DNA of 32,494 nucleotides, taken from positions 1 to 32,494 of the forward strand of contig CACNWD010000014.1 of NCBI GenBank assembly GCA_902624085.1, in the 5' to 3' direction. This DNA comes from an uncultured Prochlorococcus sp. GTDB lineage: Bacteria; Cyanobacteriota; Cyanobacteriia; PCC-6307; Cyanobiaceae. The position numbers and the translations under genes are program-made. Each line of letters opens with the position of its first letter. Position 1 is the first letter of the stretch. This document shows, one piece after another, positions 1-8,665 of this stretch. The notes under the pieces are model-generated. The model did not search any database, was not told the DNA's origin, and saw nothing but the letters and a program-made list of their open reading frames with translations.

Positions 1-149
1 AGTTAGATAGCGATAGATCATGGATTTTAAAAAACATTGATAGTGGAAAGTGGTCAGAGTTGCGAATTGATATTGCTACTCTTGAAAGAGAAATAAGTAA
101 ATTAATTCTACGTGCTAAAGAATATAATTGTAATAATGATAAATCTTAG
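1..149 (+). CDS. C-terminal end of an unidentified protein (partial)
   Basis: An open frame enters from the left edge (first full codon at base 3) and ends at TAG 147-149. It gives 48 residues beginning LDSDRSWILKNIDSG and ending in a charged tail AKEYNCNNDKS. The segment WSELRIDIATLEREISKLILRA looks like an amphipathic, possibly coiled helix. I do not recognise the family from this tail alone and assign no function. The stop overlaps the end of the convergent ssb gene by four bases, so no room is left for a dedicated terminator. That the frame is a real gene end is inferred from composition and tight packing. Confidence 0.6.
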   Translation, partial: LDSDRSWILKNIDSGKWSELRIDIATLEREISKLILRAKEYNCNNDKS

Positions 150-601
150 AAAGGAATCTCATCAACCTCTGGAACTAGTGGAGCACTATTCCAATTAGAA
201 TCTTCTGAGCTAGTTTCTTTTTGACCCATATTCTCATTTGTTTCTTTCCTATTTATTTGATTCGGTTCTGAGTTGATTTCATTTGAGTCAATCTCTCTTT
301 TGGTTATATGATGAATCCTTGAAGCAGTTAGTTCAGCCTGTTTTTCCTTTGTTCCATCCTTTCTTGTTACTGAGTTCATTCTTAGACGTCCTTCAAGCAC
401 TACACTATCTCCCTCTTTTAATTGGTCAATCATTTCTTGCGCGATGGTCCCCCATCCTAAGACTTTAAGATCATTAACTGGATCATCATTGCGTAATCCT
501 TTTATCCCAACCAACATTTCTGCAATTGGTGTCTGATTATCTTTTGTATAACGCATTTGAGGATTAGTCTTTATTACAGATTGAATTAAACAATGATTCA
601 T
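146..601 (-). CDS. ssb: Single-stranded DNA-binding protein
   Basis: SSB coats single-stranded DNA during replication, repair and recombination and recruits partner enzymes through its acidic tail. The 151-residue product has an N-terminal OB-fold (about residues 1-100) with typical elements such as LGWGTIAQEM, EGDSVVLEGRL and a basic RKDGTKEKQAEL strand. A Gln/Asn/Ser/Glu-rich linker follows, ending in VDEIPF, close to the classic acidic tip DDDIPF. The length is normal for cyanobacterial SSB. ATG at 601 is the natural start. The start faces cobK with only 28 bases between them, so at least one of the two promoters must lie inside the opposite gene. Its 3' end overlaps the convergent upstream gene. 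Confidence 0.93.
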   Translation of the reverse strand: MNHCLIQSVIKTNPQMRYTKDNQTPIAEMLVGIKGLRNDDPVNDLKVLGWGTIAQEMIDQLKEGDSVVLEGRLRMNSVTRKDGTKEKQAELTASRIHHITKREIDSNEINSEPNQINRKETNENMGQKETSSEDSNWNSAPLVPEVDEIPF

Positions 602-629
602 TTTTTCTCTTTTATTTAAAGATATATTG

Positions 630-1418
630 ATGCAGAATCAAAAAAAATGCTACCAAAATGTTTGGATCCTTTCAGGAACGGCTGATGGACCTATACTTGC
701 AGAAAGATTAATAAAACTTGACTATGTAGTATTTATAAGTGTTGTTAGCTATAAAGCTGGTAATGTTTATCCTTTAAATAGCAAGTTACACATCTTTACG
801 GGAATACTTAACAATAAAGAAGAAATCAAAGATTTTATATTAAAACACCAAATAAATTTTATAGTGGATGCAACTCACCCATTTGCAATTAATATTTCAA
901 AGAATTTGATGAGTGCATGTTGTGATATCTCACTACCAATTTTTAGATATGAAAGAGTTTATCAATATAAATCAAATGTTGAAATCATTTCCAATTTTGA
1001 AGGTATGACCCATGAAACTTTAAAAAACAAAAATATTCTTTTAGCAATAGGTTCACGGGCCTTATCTGAAGTGGCTAAATTTTATTCTGATTTAGGTGCA
1101 AATATATATGCAAGAATACTTGCAACTCCTTATGGTATTTCTAAAGGGTTCTCATCATCTATAAAACATTCGAGATTAGCAATATTAAATCCCAATAATG
1201 TAATAGGAAATAACCTAGAATTTTATCTGTGTAAATATTGGAGCATTGACTATATTCTTTGTAGAGATTCAGGTGGTTATTCTCAAATAATATGGGATGA
1301 AATTTGCTTGAAAAGGAATATCAAACTCTTTCTATTACAGAGGCCAAGAATATCAACCAAATCTCTTGTTTTTTCTCAATATGATGATTTGATACAAAAG
1401 ATTACTAAATATAAATAA
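630..1418 (+). CDS. cobK: Precorrin-6A reductase (CobK/CbiJ)
   Basis: CobK reduces the macrocycle of precorrin-6A with NADPH in the corrin branch of B12 biosynthesis. The family pattern is clear: an N-terminal SGTADGPILAERL nucleotide-binding turn, then VDATHPFAINISKN, FRYER, and a C-terminal region with LCRDSGG. The length (262 residues) suits the family. I chose ATG at 630; an in-frame TTG at 627 lies immediately before it and would add one residue. Neither has a good ribosome site. It is divergent from ssb and followed 18 bases later by cutA on the same strand, probably co-transcribed. A second cobalamin gene, cobO, lies further along the window. Confidence 0.85.
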   Translation: MQNQKKCYQNVWILSGTADGPILAERLIKLDYVVFISVVSYKAGNVYPLNSKLHIFTGILNNKEEIKDFILKHQINFIVDATHPFAINISKNLMSACCDISLPIFRYERVYQYKSNVEIISNFEGMTHETLKNKNILLAIGSRALSEVAKFYSDLGANIYARILATPYGISKGFSSSIKHSRLAILNPNNVIGNNLEFYLCKYWSIDYILCRDSGGYSQIIWDEICLKRNIKLFLLQRPRISTKSLVFSQYDDLIQKITKYK

Positions 1419-1436
1419 TAGAACTTTTTAATTTTT

Positions 1437-1748
1437 ATGAATAAATTATTACTAATGATAACTACAGCTCCCAATCAATTATTGGCTGAAGAAATATCAA
1501 AAGAACTTATAGAGAGAAAGCTAGCTGCATGTATTTCTTTTAGAGAAATAAAATCAATATACATATGGCAAGGAAATATTGAAGAAAATAAAGAATTTGA
1601 ACTTAGTATTAAAAGCATACCTGAAAATTTAAATGAACTTACTCTTATTCTTAAGGAAAAGATCACTTATGAAGTACCTGAAATAATCTATAAAATATTT
1701 GATTCAGAAAATTCTTATTTTCAATGGGTTGAAGAATCAATTAGTTAA
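1437..1748 (+). CDS. cutA: CutA1 divalent-cation tolerance protein
   Basis: CutA1 is a small trimeric, PII-like protein linked to divalent metal tolerance in some bacteria; its molecular role is not settled. The 103-residue product matches the whole family. It has an N-terminal strand LLLMITTAPNQ, KLAACISFREIKSIYIWQG (family AACvn...S.Y.W.G) and FELSIKS. The tail has YEVPEIIY, the conserved EVPEii motif, and ends in YFQWVEES. ATG at 1437 gives the family's usual start. It follows cobK closely. Its last eight bases overlap the end of the convergent kinase gene. Confidence 0.9.
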   Translation: MNKLLLMITTAPNQLLAEEISKELIERKLAACISFREIKSIYIWQGNIEENKEFELSIKSIPENLNELTLILKEKITYEVPEIIYKIFDSENSYFQWVEESIS

Positions 1749-2748
1749 TATTTTCGCTTATTAACTTTTTTAGATTAATTGTTGATCTAGAGCCTATTTG
1801 AGTAACTATGTGACCCGCACAAATTGAACCAATTTGTCCGCAATGATTTAATGAAAGGTTGTTAATTAATCCGTGTATAAAGCCCCCTGCAAAAATATCT
1901 CCTGCACCTGTTGTGTCAACGGCCTTGCCAAAAAGAAAAGGTTTTATTACTTCTGTTTTATTTTTATTAACAATTATTGATCCTTTCTTGCCTAGTGTAA
2001 TTGCAGTTAATTCGCATAGAGAATTAATCTTAATTTTGCATTGTTCTAAATCAATTTCCTTAAAGAGGCTTTTTAATTCTTCTTCATTACAAAATAATAT
2101 ATCTACAAAATCATTTATTAAATTCAAGAAGCTATCTCTGTGTCTATCAACACAGAATGAATCAGAAAGAGAGAGAATGATTTTAGTATTTGATTCTTTT
2201 GCTATTTTTGCTGCTTTAATAAATGCTTGTTTAGCTAACTCGCTATCCCACAAATATCCTTCTAAATATAAGTATTTACTCGTTTTGATGGATTCATAGT
2301 TGATATTATTAGACTCAAATTCTATTGATGCTCCTAGATAAGTGCACATCGTCCTTTGAGCATCTGGGGTAATCAAAATTATTGAGTGTGCACTGGATTC
2401 TCTTGTCTCAACATATTTAGAATTAAATGAAGCGCCGCTCTCTTTGATATCTTTTGAAAAAAAATTGCCAAATTTATCATTCTTAACTCGACCAATAAAC
2501 TCCACGTTATTTCCTAAGTTAGCAAGGGATACTACTGTGTTTGCAGCAGAACCACCGGAGATTTGCTTAATAATCTTACAATCTTTTAAAATTTTACTTG
2601 AATTCTCTAAATTTATTAAATTCATTGATCCTTTTTGTAGTTGATTCTTCTTTAAGAATTCATCATCAATATTGGTAACAATATCTACAATTGCATTACC
2701 TAACCCAACAAGGTCAATCTTCTTTTTAGAAAGTGTTATTTCTGACAT
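1741..2748 (-). CDS. PfkB-family sugar/nucleoside kinase, adenosine-kinase-like
   Basis: This is a ribokinase/PfkB-fold kinase that phosphorylates a sugar or nucleoside with ATP. Seen in the 335-residue product: LVGLGNAIVDI at the start, the substrate-loop GGSAANTVVSLANLG (about 65-80), GRVKNDKFG, and the C-terminal PfkB signature DTTGAGDIFAGGF (278-290) with catalytic base Asp284. Cyanobacterial homologues with LGNAIVDI starts are commonly annotated as adenosine kinase. That fits its place 16 bases downstream of purA on the same strand, suggesting a purine operon. Substrate specificity cannot be read from the sequence, so fructokinase or another ribokinase-type activity remains possible. Its 3' end overlaps cutA. 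Confidence 0.85.
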   Translation of the reverse strand: MSEITLSKKKIDLVGLGNAIVDIVTNIDDEFLKKNQLQKGSMNLINLENSSKILKDCKIIKQISGGSAANTVVSLANLGNNVEFIGRVKNDKFGNFFSKDIKESGASFNSKYVETRESSAHSIILITPDAQRTMCTYLGASIEFESNNINYESIKTSKYLYLEGYLWDSELAKQAFIKAAKIAKESNTKIILSLSDSFCVDRHRDSFLNLINDFVDILFCNEEELKSLFKEIDLEQCKIKINSLCELTAITLGKKGSIIVNKNKTEVIKPFLFGKAVDTTGAGDIFAGGFIHGLINNLSLNHCGQIGSICAGHIVTQIGSRSTINLKKLISENIN

Positions 2749-2764
2749 AATAAGTAAATTGTTT

Positions 2765-4078
<1,314 letters not shown>

Positions 4079-4097
4079 TTAAAGAAAATTTTTTAAC

Positions 4098-4128
4098 AGC
4101 AATATTCAATATATGCAAAAAAATTGCT
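4098..4128 (-). terminator. Possible weak hairpin between psb27 and purA
   Basis: AGCAAT (4098-4103) and ATTGCT (4123-4128) can pair as a 6-bp stem around a 19-base AT-rich loop, just past the end of psb27. Read on the minus strand it is followed by a T-containing stretch. The stem is short and the region very AT-rich, so this could be chance. Confidence 0.2.
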
Positions 4129-4155
4129 TTCATTGAAAAAAGTAAATGATTTGTA

Positions 4156-4593
4156 TTAACTTTCTCTAAGAACCATTTTCTCTGCGAGAGATAATTCCTT
4201 ATTTAGTCTTTCTTTAAGTTTTTCAGGCAGAGGCCTGCTTGAAAAATTTTTATAATGACCAGCCATCGCATTTAAAGCAGTTTGCATTGTAGTAAATGAT
4301 TGCGTTTTATTTACCAAACCTCTATTCCTATATCTGGATATATAGTCTGTAATTAATGATAAAGAGTCTTCCCTTACCTCATCTTTATTGGATGCATCTT
4401 TTGGAGTCTCTATAGCTCCCTTTAAAGCTTTTACTACAGAAATAGTATCTTTAGCATAATCTCCAGACATATTTGACTGAGCCGCGTAAGAGGGAGAAAT
4501 TGTTAGAACGAAATAAATAACTAATGCTATGCAAATTGAGAAGGCTTTTATTAAAAATTTATTAAACGAAAGACTGATTTCTTTTTGTAGCAT
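4156..4593 (-). CDS. psb27: Photosystem II assembly factor Psb27, without a lipobox cysteine
   Basis: Psb27 binds the lumenal side of CP43 in PSII repair and assembly intermediates and keeps the manganese cluster site open. The 145-residue product has a hydrophobic segment (about 13-32), then SPSYAAQSNMSGDY and the conserved Psb27 helix bundle. The bundle includes YAKDTISVVKALKGAIE, REDSLSLITDYISRYRNRG, TMQTALNAMAGHY and RPLPEKLKERLNKELSLAEK. In well-studied cyanobacteria Psb27 is a lipoprotein with a lipobox Cys. Here the only Cys (C21) is inside the hydrophobic segment, and the likely processing site is an ordinary A-x-A at Ser35-Tyr36-Ala37. The gene has one of the few strong Shine-Dalgarno sites in the window and lies 37 bases downstream of proS. 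Confidence 0.92.
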   Translation of the reverse strand: MLQKEISLSFNKFLIKAFSICIALVIYFVLTISPSYAAQSNMSGDYAKDTISVVKALKGAIETPKDASNKDEVREDSLSLITDYISRYRNRGLVNKTQSFTTMQTALNAMAGHYKNFSSRPLPEKLKERLNKELSLAEKMVLRES

Positions 4594-4600
4594 AATTTTT

Positions 4601-4606
4601 CTCCTT
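4601..4606 (-). promoter_or_regulatory. Strong Shine-Dalgarno of psb27
   Basis: Minus-strand AAGGAG followed by A-rich bases lies 7 bases before the psb27 ATG. It is stronger than most sites in this window, where start codons usually lack a recognisable ribosome site. It supports the ATG at 4593. Confidence 0.7.
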
Positions 4607-4630
4607 AATGATCCTTTCCAAAATACAACT

Positions 4631-6421
4631 TCAATTGTACATTAATTTTGATTCATTGATAAAGATTTTTAAAATATTATTTATTGATACCTTTATGTTG
4701 CTCTTTTTAGAACGAGAAGAAAACTCTACTTGATTATTGATTGCGTCTCTACCAATTATTATTCTGAAAGGAATACCTATTAAATCAGCATCTTTAAATT
4801 TAACACCCGCACGTTCATCACGATCATCAATTAAAACATCAATATTATTTTTTTGAAACTCAATATAAATCTCTTCTGATAATTTTTTTTGTATGGGATC
4901 TTTAAAATTGGTTGGAATTAAAACAATATTAAATGGAGCGATTTGAATAGGCCAAACGATGCCATCATTATCATGATTTTGCTCAATTGCTGCTTGAGCT
5001 AATCTTGTTACTCCAATACCGTAACAACCCATCCAAAGATTTTCTAATCCTCCATCACTATTAGAAAATTTTGCATTTAATTTCTCACTATATTTTTGAC
5101 CTAGTTGAAATATATGACCTATCTCAATACCTTTCTTTTCGATTAAGGCTTCTTCTTTATCTTTAGAGATAAAGTCTCCTTCTTGAGCGTTTCTAATATC
5201 AGAGGTAATAAAAGTATTATCTAAAGATTTCCAGGATTTGAAATATCTATGAACGTTTATTTTATTTGCTCCACTAATGAAACTTTCGAGTTTGCTAGCA
5301 GAATAATCAACAACTCTAAACCATTGCTTTTCCCATAGAGAATTTTTGTTAATAATTTCATCACTTATATCTGGTCCTAAATATCCCATAGGAATGCCGA
5401 ATAGATTTTTGTTAATAGAGGATTTATTTTCAATTTTTGATAAATTTATTAATTTTGAGTCATAAATATTATTTAATAAATTGAAAATCTTTATTTCATT
5501 AATATATTGATCACCCCTTATACAAGCAGCAATTGGTAACTTAGTATTATCTTCAAATTCACCAAGATAAAGTATAACTTTTACAATTTGAGTTGCATCT
5601 AAATTATTAAATTTGCATATATCTTCAATAGTTTTTTGATTAGGAGTTTGAATTAAGGTTTGTTCAAACTCTTTTATAGGCTTACTTTCTTTAGGAATAG
5701 AGACTGCCTTCTCTATATTTGCAGCATAAGAGCCGCTTTTCGTGAATAAAATAGAATCTTCACCTGAATTGGCTGTAACCATAAACTCTTTGGAGGCGGC
5801 TCCTCCAATTGCTCCACTATCTGCATCTACTCCAATAGTTTCTAATCCACAATTTTTAAAAATATTTTCATAAGATTTTTCCATTTTCTTGTAAAAAATT
5901 TTTAAATCACTCTCAGTTGAATGAAAGGAATATCCATCTTTCATTATAAATTCTCTCCCTCTCATAAGACCAAATCTAGGGCGTATTTCGTCTCTGAATT
6001 TTGTTTGGATTTGGTAATAGCAAACGGGCAGCTGTTTATAAGAATTTATGATCTCAGAAGCAATAATTGTAATAACTTCCTCATGAGTTGGAGCTAAACC
6101 ATAAGCCCTGTCTTGTCTATCTCTTAAATTAAACATTATTCCTTCTCCAGCCGTATAACCTTCCCATCTACCAGATTTTTCCCACAATTCACATGGATGT
6201 AGTTGAGGTAATAGAAGTTTTGAACATCCAATTTTAGAAAGTTCTTTATCTATGATTACGGATATTTTCTCAATTACTCTTAACATCAAAGGCATATATG
6301 CGTAAATTCCTGAGCTAACCCTTCGAATATAGCCACCCTGTAATAATAATTTATGGGAAATTATTTCCGCTTCTGAGGGGGCATCACGAAGTGTCTTCAG
6401 TGGGAAAGAGGTGACGCGCAT
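4631..6421 (-). CDS. proS: Prolyl-tRNA synthetase, bacterial type with editing insertion
   Basis: ProS charges tRNA-Pro. The 596-residue product has the class II core: N-terminal RVTSFPLKTLRDAPSEAE, LLQGGYIRRVSSGIYAYMPL, LAPTHEEVIT, KFRDEIRPRFGLMRGREFIMKDGYSFH, and motif 3 in CYGIGVTRLAQAAIEQ. A YbaK-like editing insertion occupies about residues 225-400. A C-terminal anticodon-binding domain carries IDDRDERAGVKFKDADLIGIPFRIIIG. I start it at ATG 6421 (MRVTSF); a TTG codon one triplet upstream is less likely. A TACAAT within its last codons could act as a -10 for psb27 just downstream. Confidence 0.96.
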   Translation of the reverse strand: MRVTSFPLKTLRDAPSEAEIISHKLLLQGGYIRRVSSGIYAYMPLMLRVIEKISVIIDKELSKIGCSKLLLPQLHPCELWEKSGRWEGYTAGEGIMFNLRDRQDRAYGLAPTHEEVITIIASEIINSYKQLPVCYYQIQTKFRDEIRPRFGLMRGREFIMKDGYSFHSTESDLKIFYKKMEKSYENIFKNCGLETIGVDADSGAIGGAASKEFMVTANSGEDSILFTKSGSYAANIEKAVSIPKESKPIKEFEQTLIQTPNQKTIEDICKFNNLDATQIVKVILYLGEFEDNTKLPIAACIRGDQYINEIKIFNLLNNIYDSKLINLSKIENKSSINKNLFGIPMGYLGPDISDEIINKNSLWEKQWFRVVDYSASKLESFISGANKINVHRYFKSWKSLDNTFITSDIRNAQEGDFISKDKEEALIEKKGIEIGHIFQLGQKYSEKLNAKFSNSDGGLENLWMGCYGIGVTRLAQAAIEQNHDNDGIVWPIQIAPFNIVLIPTNFKDPIQKKLSEEIYIEFQKNNIDVLIDDRDERAGVKFKDADLIGIPFRIIIGRDAINNQVEFSSRSKKSNIKVSINNILKIFINESKLMYN

Positions 6422-6553
6422 CAATAGATTTGTGAAAGTATATTAATTTTATCAATCTATGGTTTAAAAAATTTTAAAGTGTCTTGAGTCCCTAAAGGCA
6501 CATGGAATTGTACTTTCCAATCTGCTAACTTTTCCAATAACAAAAACAAAATT

Positions 6554-6570
6554 AAACTTTTAAAAAGTTT
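6554..6570. promoter_or_regulatory. Perfect AT-rich inverted repeat upstream of the HTH gene
   Basis: AAACTTTT / AAAAGTTT is a perfect 8-bp inverted repeat around one base, 34 bases before the start of the small helix-turn-helix gene. It could be an operator or simply chance in AT-rich DNA. The rest of the 183-base gap between proS and this gene shows nothing I can name. Confidence 0.25.
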
Positions 6571-6604
6571 ATTTTTAATATTAAATTAAATTTTAAAGAA
6601 AGCT

Positions 6605-6955
6605 ATGGAAAATATAGAATCGAATATTTCAAGTTCTGAGGAGTTGGTAGGTATTGATGAAGTTCAAAAATTTCTTAATAGATCAAGAGCATCAGTATAT
6701 AGATATACAAATACTGATGTTAGAAATTTAAATCCAAATTTTAATCCAAGAAAACTAAATCCTGAATATAGAAGTGATCAAAAAGATCCTTTAATGTTTC
6801 ATCCAAATGAAATAGCAAGATTTGCAAAAGATATTCTTAGAATAAAAGAGGTAACTGTTGAAGTTCTAAATTCTCCTTCTTCTGCGACACAAAATGTTCT
6901 GTTACAAATACTTCAAGAATTAAAGGTAATAAAAGATCTCCTTGAAAAAAAATAA
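6605..6955 (+). CDS. Small helix-turn-helix (excisionase/MerR-like) protein of unknown function
   Basis: This is a 116-residue protein with a likely DNA-binding N-terminal half. Residues about 14-32 (LVGIDEVQKFLNRSRASVY) look like a MerR/excisionase-type helix-turn-helix with the second helix at RSRASVYRYT. An Asn/Pro-rich wing-like segment follows (NLNPNFNPRKLNPEYR), then MFHPNEIARFAKDILR. The C-terminus (about 95-116) is a leucine-rich amphipathic helix, LLQILQELKVIKDLLEKK, probably for dimerisation. I recognise the fold class but not a named protein. Nothing around it looks like a phage or integrating element, so a resident regulator or chromosomal DNA-binding role is more likely than an excisionase role; that is inference. 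A perfect inverted repeat lies just upstream. Confidence 0.75.
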   Translation: MENIESNISSSEELVGIDEVQKFLNRSRASVYRYTNTDVRNLNPNFNPRKLNPEYRSDQKDPLMFHPNEIARFAKDILRIKEVTVEVLNSPSSATQNVLLQILQELKVIKDLLEKK

Positions 6956-7053
6956 TCTTATTTAATAGATTTTTGATTTATTGTCACCTTGATTGTAAAA
7001 TACAAATGTTAAGAAGTAACCTTAACTTTATTAATTAAAAAAATAAACTCTTA

Positions 7054-7302
7054 ATGGATATCAATCCAAAGCAGTTTGCCAACAATATTTCTAAAGATGA
7101 ATCTCTATTTATTTCTAATAGAGATGAATTTGGAAAAGATGATGATGATCCTTTAAGTATTAAGGATGCATATTCTACCTTAATTGGTTTTATACTTGCT
7201 GTCATGACTTTGTTTTTACCAGCTATTAGTGTTTTTTTTGAAAGACCGTTCCCTCAAAGAACAGGTCTTTATGATGAAATGGTGAATAAAGATGGATATT
7301 AG
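7054..7302 (+). CDS. Small single-span membrane protein overlapping ppa
   Basis: This is an 82-residue protein of unknown function. The N-terminal half is polar and acidic (DEFGKDDDDPLSIKDAYSTL). One hydrophobic segment follows at about residues 45-66 (IGFILAVMTLFLPAISVFF), then a short tail ERPFPQRTGLYDEM. The charge pattern (acidic before the span, basic RPFPQR after) suggests the N-terminus faces out or into the lumen; that is inference. Its last 11 bases overlap the start of the pyrophosphatase gene, which implies translational coupling. A weak hairpin GTTAAG / CTTAAC (7008-7026) lies upstream. It resembles small conserved membrane proteins of picocyanobacteria, but I cannot name it. Confidence 0.75.
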   Translation: MDINPKQFANNISKDESLFISNRDEFGKDDDDPLSIKDAYSTLIGFILAVMTLFLPAISVFFERPFPQRTGLYDEMVNKDGY

Positions 7303-7840
7303 TTCAATTCCTCCATCTCCAAAGAAAGGAATTGTTAATCTAATTGTGGAAATACCTGCTGGTAGTAGAAATAAATATGAATATTGTTCAGAAGCGGGAA
7401 TTATGGCATTAGATAGGATATTACATTCTTCTGTTAGATACCCATTCGATTATGGTTTTATTCCTAATACATTGGCTGATGATGGTGCACCTCTTGACGC
7501 AATGATAATCATGGAAGAGCCAACATTTGCAGGCTGTTTAATAAAAGCTAGGCCCATAGGGGTATTAGATATGCATGATTGTGGCGAATATGATGGTAAA
7601 TTGTTATGTGTTCCAATAGCTAATGGAAGGCAAAATAATATCGTTAGTATTCAACAGATTGCAGCAAGTCAATTAGAGGATGTCGCTGAATTTTTTAGAA
7701 CGAGTAAAGGCCTTGAAGGAAGAACGGTTCAAATAGATGGTTGGAGAGATTATGATGTTGTTGAGCAAATAATTAAAAAATGCACTCCGAATAAAAGGAA
7801 AACTTTTAAAGTTTTAAAAAAAACTAAAACAACTATTTGA
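7292..7840 (+). CDS. ppa: Family I soluble inorganic pyrophosphatase homologue with altered active site
   Basis: Family I pyrophosphatases hydrolyse pyrophosphate in the cytoplasm and pull biosynthetic reactions forward. The 182-residue product aligns over the full length to E. coli PPase by eye. Conserved are Glu20, Lys28, Glu30, Arg42, Tyr54, Asp64, Asp69, Asp96, Asp101, Lys103 and Lys139. Three residues of the E. coli metal/phosphate site are changed. Asp67 is Ala66 (DGAPLD instead of the family DGDPvD), Glu98 is Cys97, and Tyr141 is Ser138. The fold and gene are intact, so this is not a decayed pseudogene, but full activity is doubtful. ATG at 7292 overlaps the preceding small membrane protein gene by 11 bases. 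The usual name ppa is given for family membership only. Confidence 0.9.
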   Translation: MDISSIPPSPKKGIVNLIVEIPAGSRNKYEYCSEAGIMALDRILHSSVRYPFDYGFIPNTLADDGAPLDAMIIMEEPTFAGCLIKARPIGVLDMHDCGEYDGKLLCVPIANGRQNNIVSIQQIAASQLEDVAEFFRTSKGLEGRTVQIDGWRDYDVVEQIIKKCTPNKRKTFKVLKKTKTTI

Positions 7841-7975
7841 AATAATAAAACAATTATATTTTTTGTATTTATTTTTTAGGAGTTATTATTTTAAGTAATT
7901 TTATCAAAAATATTTTGAAAATAAGTAATTTCAAATTGAAAACATTTTTTTTGAAAGATCTCAAATCTTTTTTAA

Positions 7976-7980
7976 AAGGG
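7976..7980 (+). promoter_or_regulatory. Ribosome-binding site deciding the lepB start
   Basis: AAGGG lies six bases before ATG 7987. This favours ATG 7987 over the in-frame TTG at 7915, which has no comparable site. Confidence 0.5.
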
Positions 7981-7986
7981 CCAAAG

Positions 7987-8625
7987 ATGGAAATAGTTAA
8001 TGAATGGTTACCACTTTTATTTATTACTTTTTTAATTTCTTCATGTAGAACGTTTATTCTTGAACCTAGATATATTCCCTCAGGATCTATGTTACCTGAG
8101 TTACAAATTAACGATCGAATTTTAATAGAAAAATTCTCTTTTAAGAATAGAGAACTAAAAAGGGGAGATATAGTGGTATTTAATTCACCTTTCTCATTTG
8201 ATAAAAAGTTACTCGAATTAAGGGATAAACCATTGCCAAAGAAATCATATTGTTTTTTCATGAGTTTGCCTCCTATGGCTATTATCCCTGGGTTGGGAGA
8301 TCGTGCATGTGATGCATATATAAAAAGAATTGTTGCACTATCTGGAGAAGTGGTAAGCGTTAATCAATTGGGAGAAGTAACCATAAATCAAAACAAGCTA
8401 AATGAACCATACTTAATAAAAAAATGTGGTGAATCATTATTTAATCAATGTGGCCGATTTAGTGATTTAAAAGTACCTAAAGATCATTATTTGGTACTAG
8501 GAGATAATCGAGAAAATAGCTGGGATGGGAGATACTGGCCTGGTGGTAAATTTTTGCACAAAGATGAAATCATAGGGAAAGCCTATTTTAGATTTTGGCC
8601 TATTAGGACATCAGGATTTTTTTAA
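7987..8625 (+). CDS. lepB: Signal peptidase I
   Basis: LepB is the membrane serine protease that removes signal peptides from exported proteins. From ATG 7987 the product is 212 residues. An N-terminal membrane segment (WLPLLFITFLISS, about 7-19) is followed by EPRYIPSGSMLPEL with nucleophile Ser34. Then come RGDIVVFNSPF, YIKRIVALSGE with general-base Lys113, and the late box LGDNRENSWDGRYW. In that box the family's usual D-S-R is D-G-R, and a Pro is inserted in YWPGG; this is a small deviation and the catalytic dyad is intact. A TTG at 7915 would add 24 residues. It faces the convergent phosphatase gene across 40 AT-rich bases. Confidence 0.93.
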   Translation: MEIVNEWLPLLFITFLISSCRTFILEPRYIPSGSMLPELQINDRILIEKFSFKNRELKRGDIVVFNSPFSFDKKLLELRDKPLPKKSYCFFMSLPPMAIIPGLGDRACDAYIKRIVALSGEVVSVNQLGEVTINQNKLNEPYLIKKCGESLFNQCGRFSDLKVPKDHYLVLGDNRENSWDGRYWPGGKFLHKDEIIGKAYFRFWPIRTSGFF

Positions 8626-8665
8626 ATCATATTTTAATTTTAATTTTTATTCTTATTCTTGAAAT

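Noticed and set aside
1859-2299. A 146-codon plus-strand frame inside the PfkB kinase gene
   Set aside because: The kinase motifs are on the minus strand, and the plus-strand product looks like a complement of a coding region.
7869-8261. A 130-codon minus-strand frame overlapping lepB
   Set aside because: lepB has a complete catalytic dyad on the plus strand; the antisense frame is explained by codon composition.
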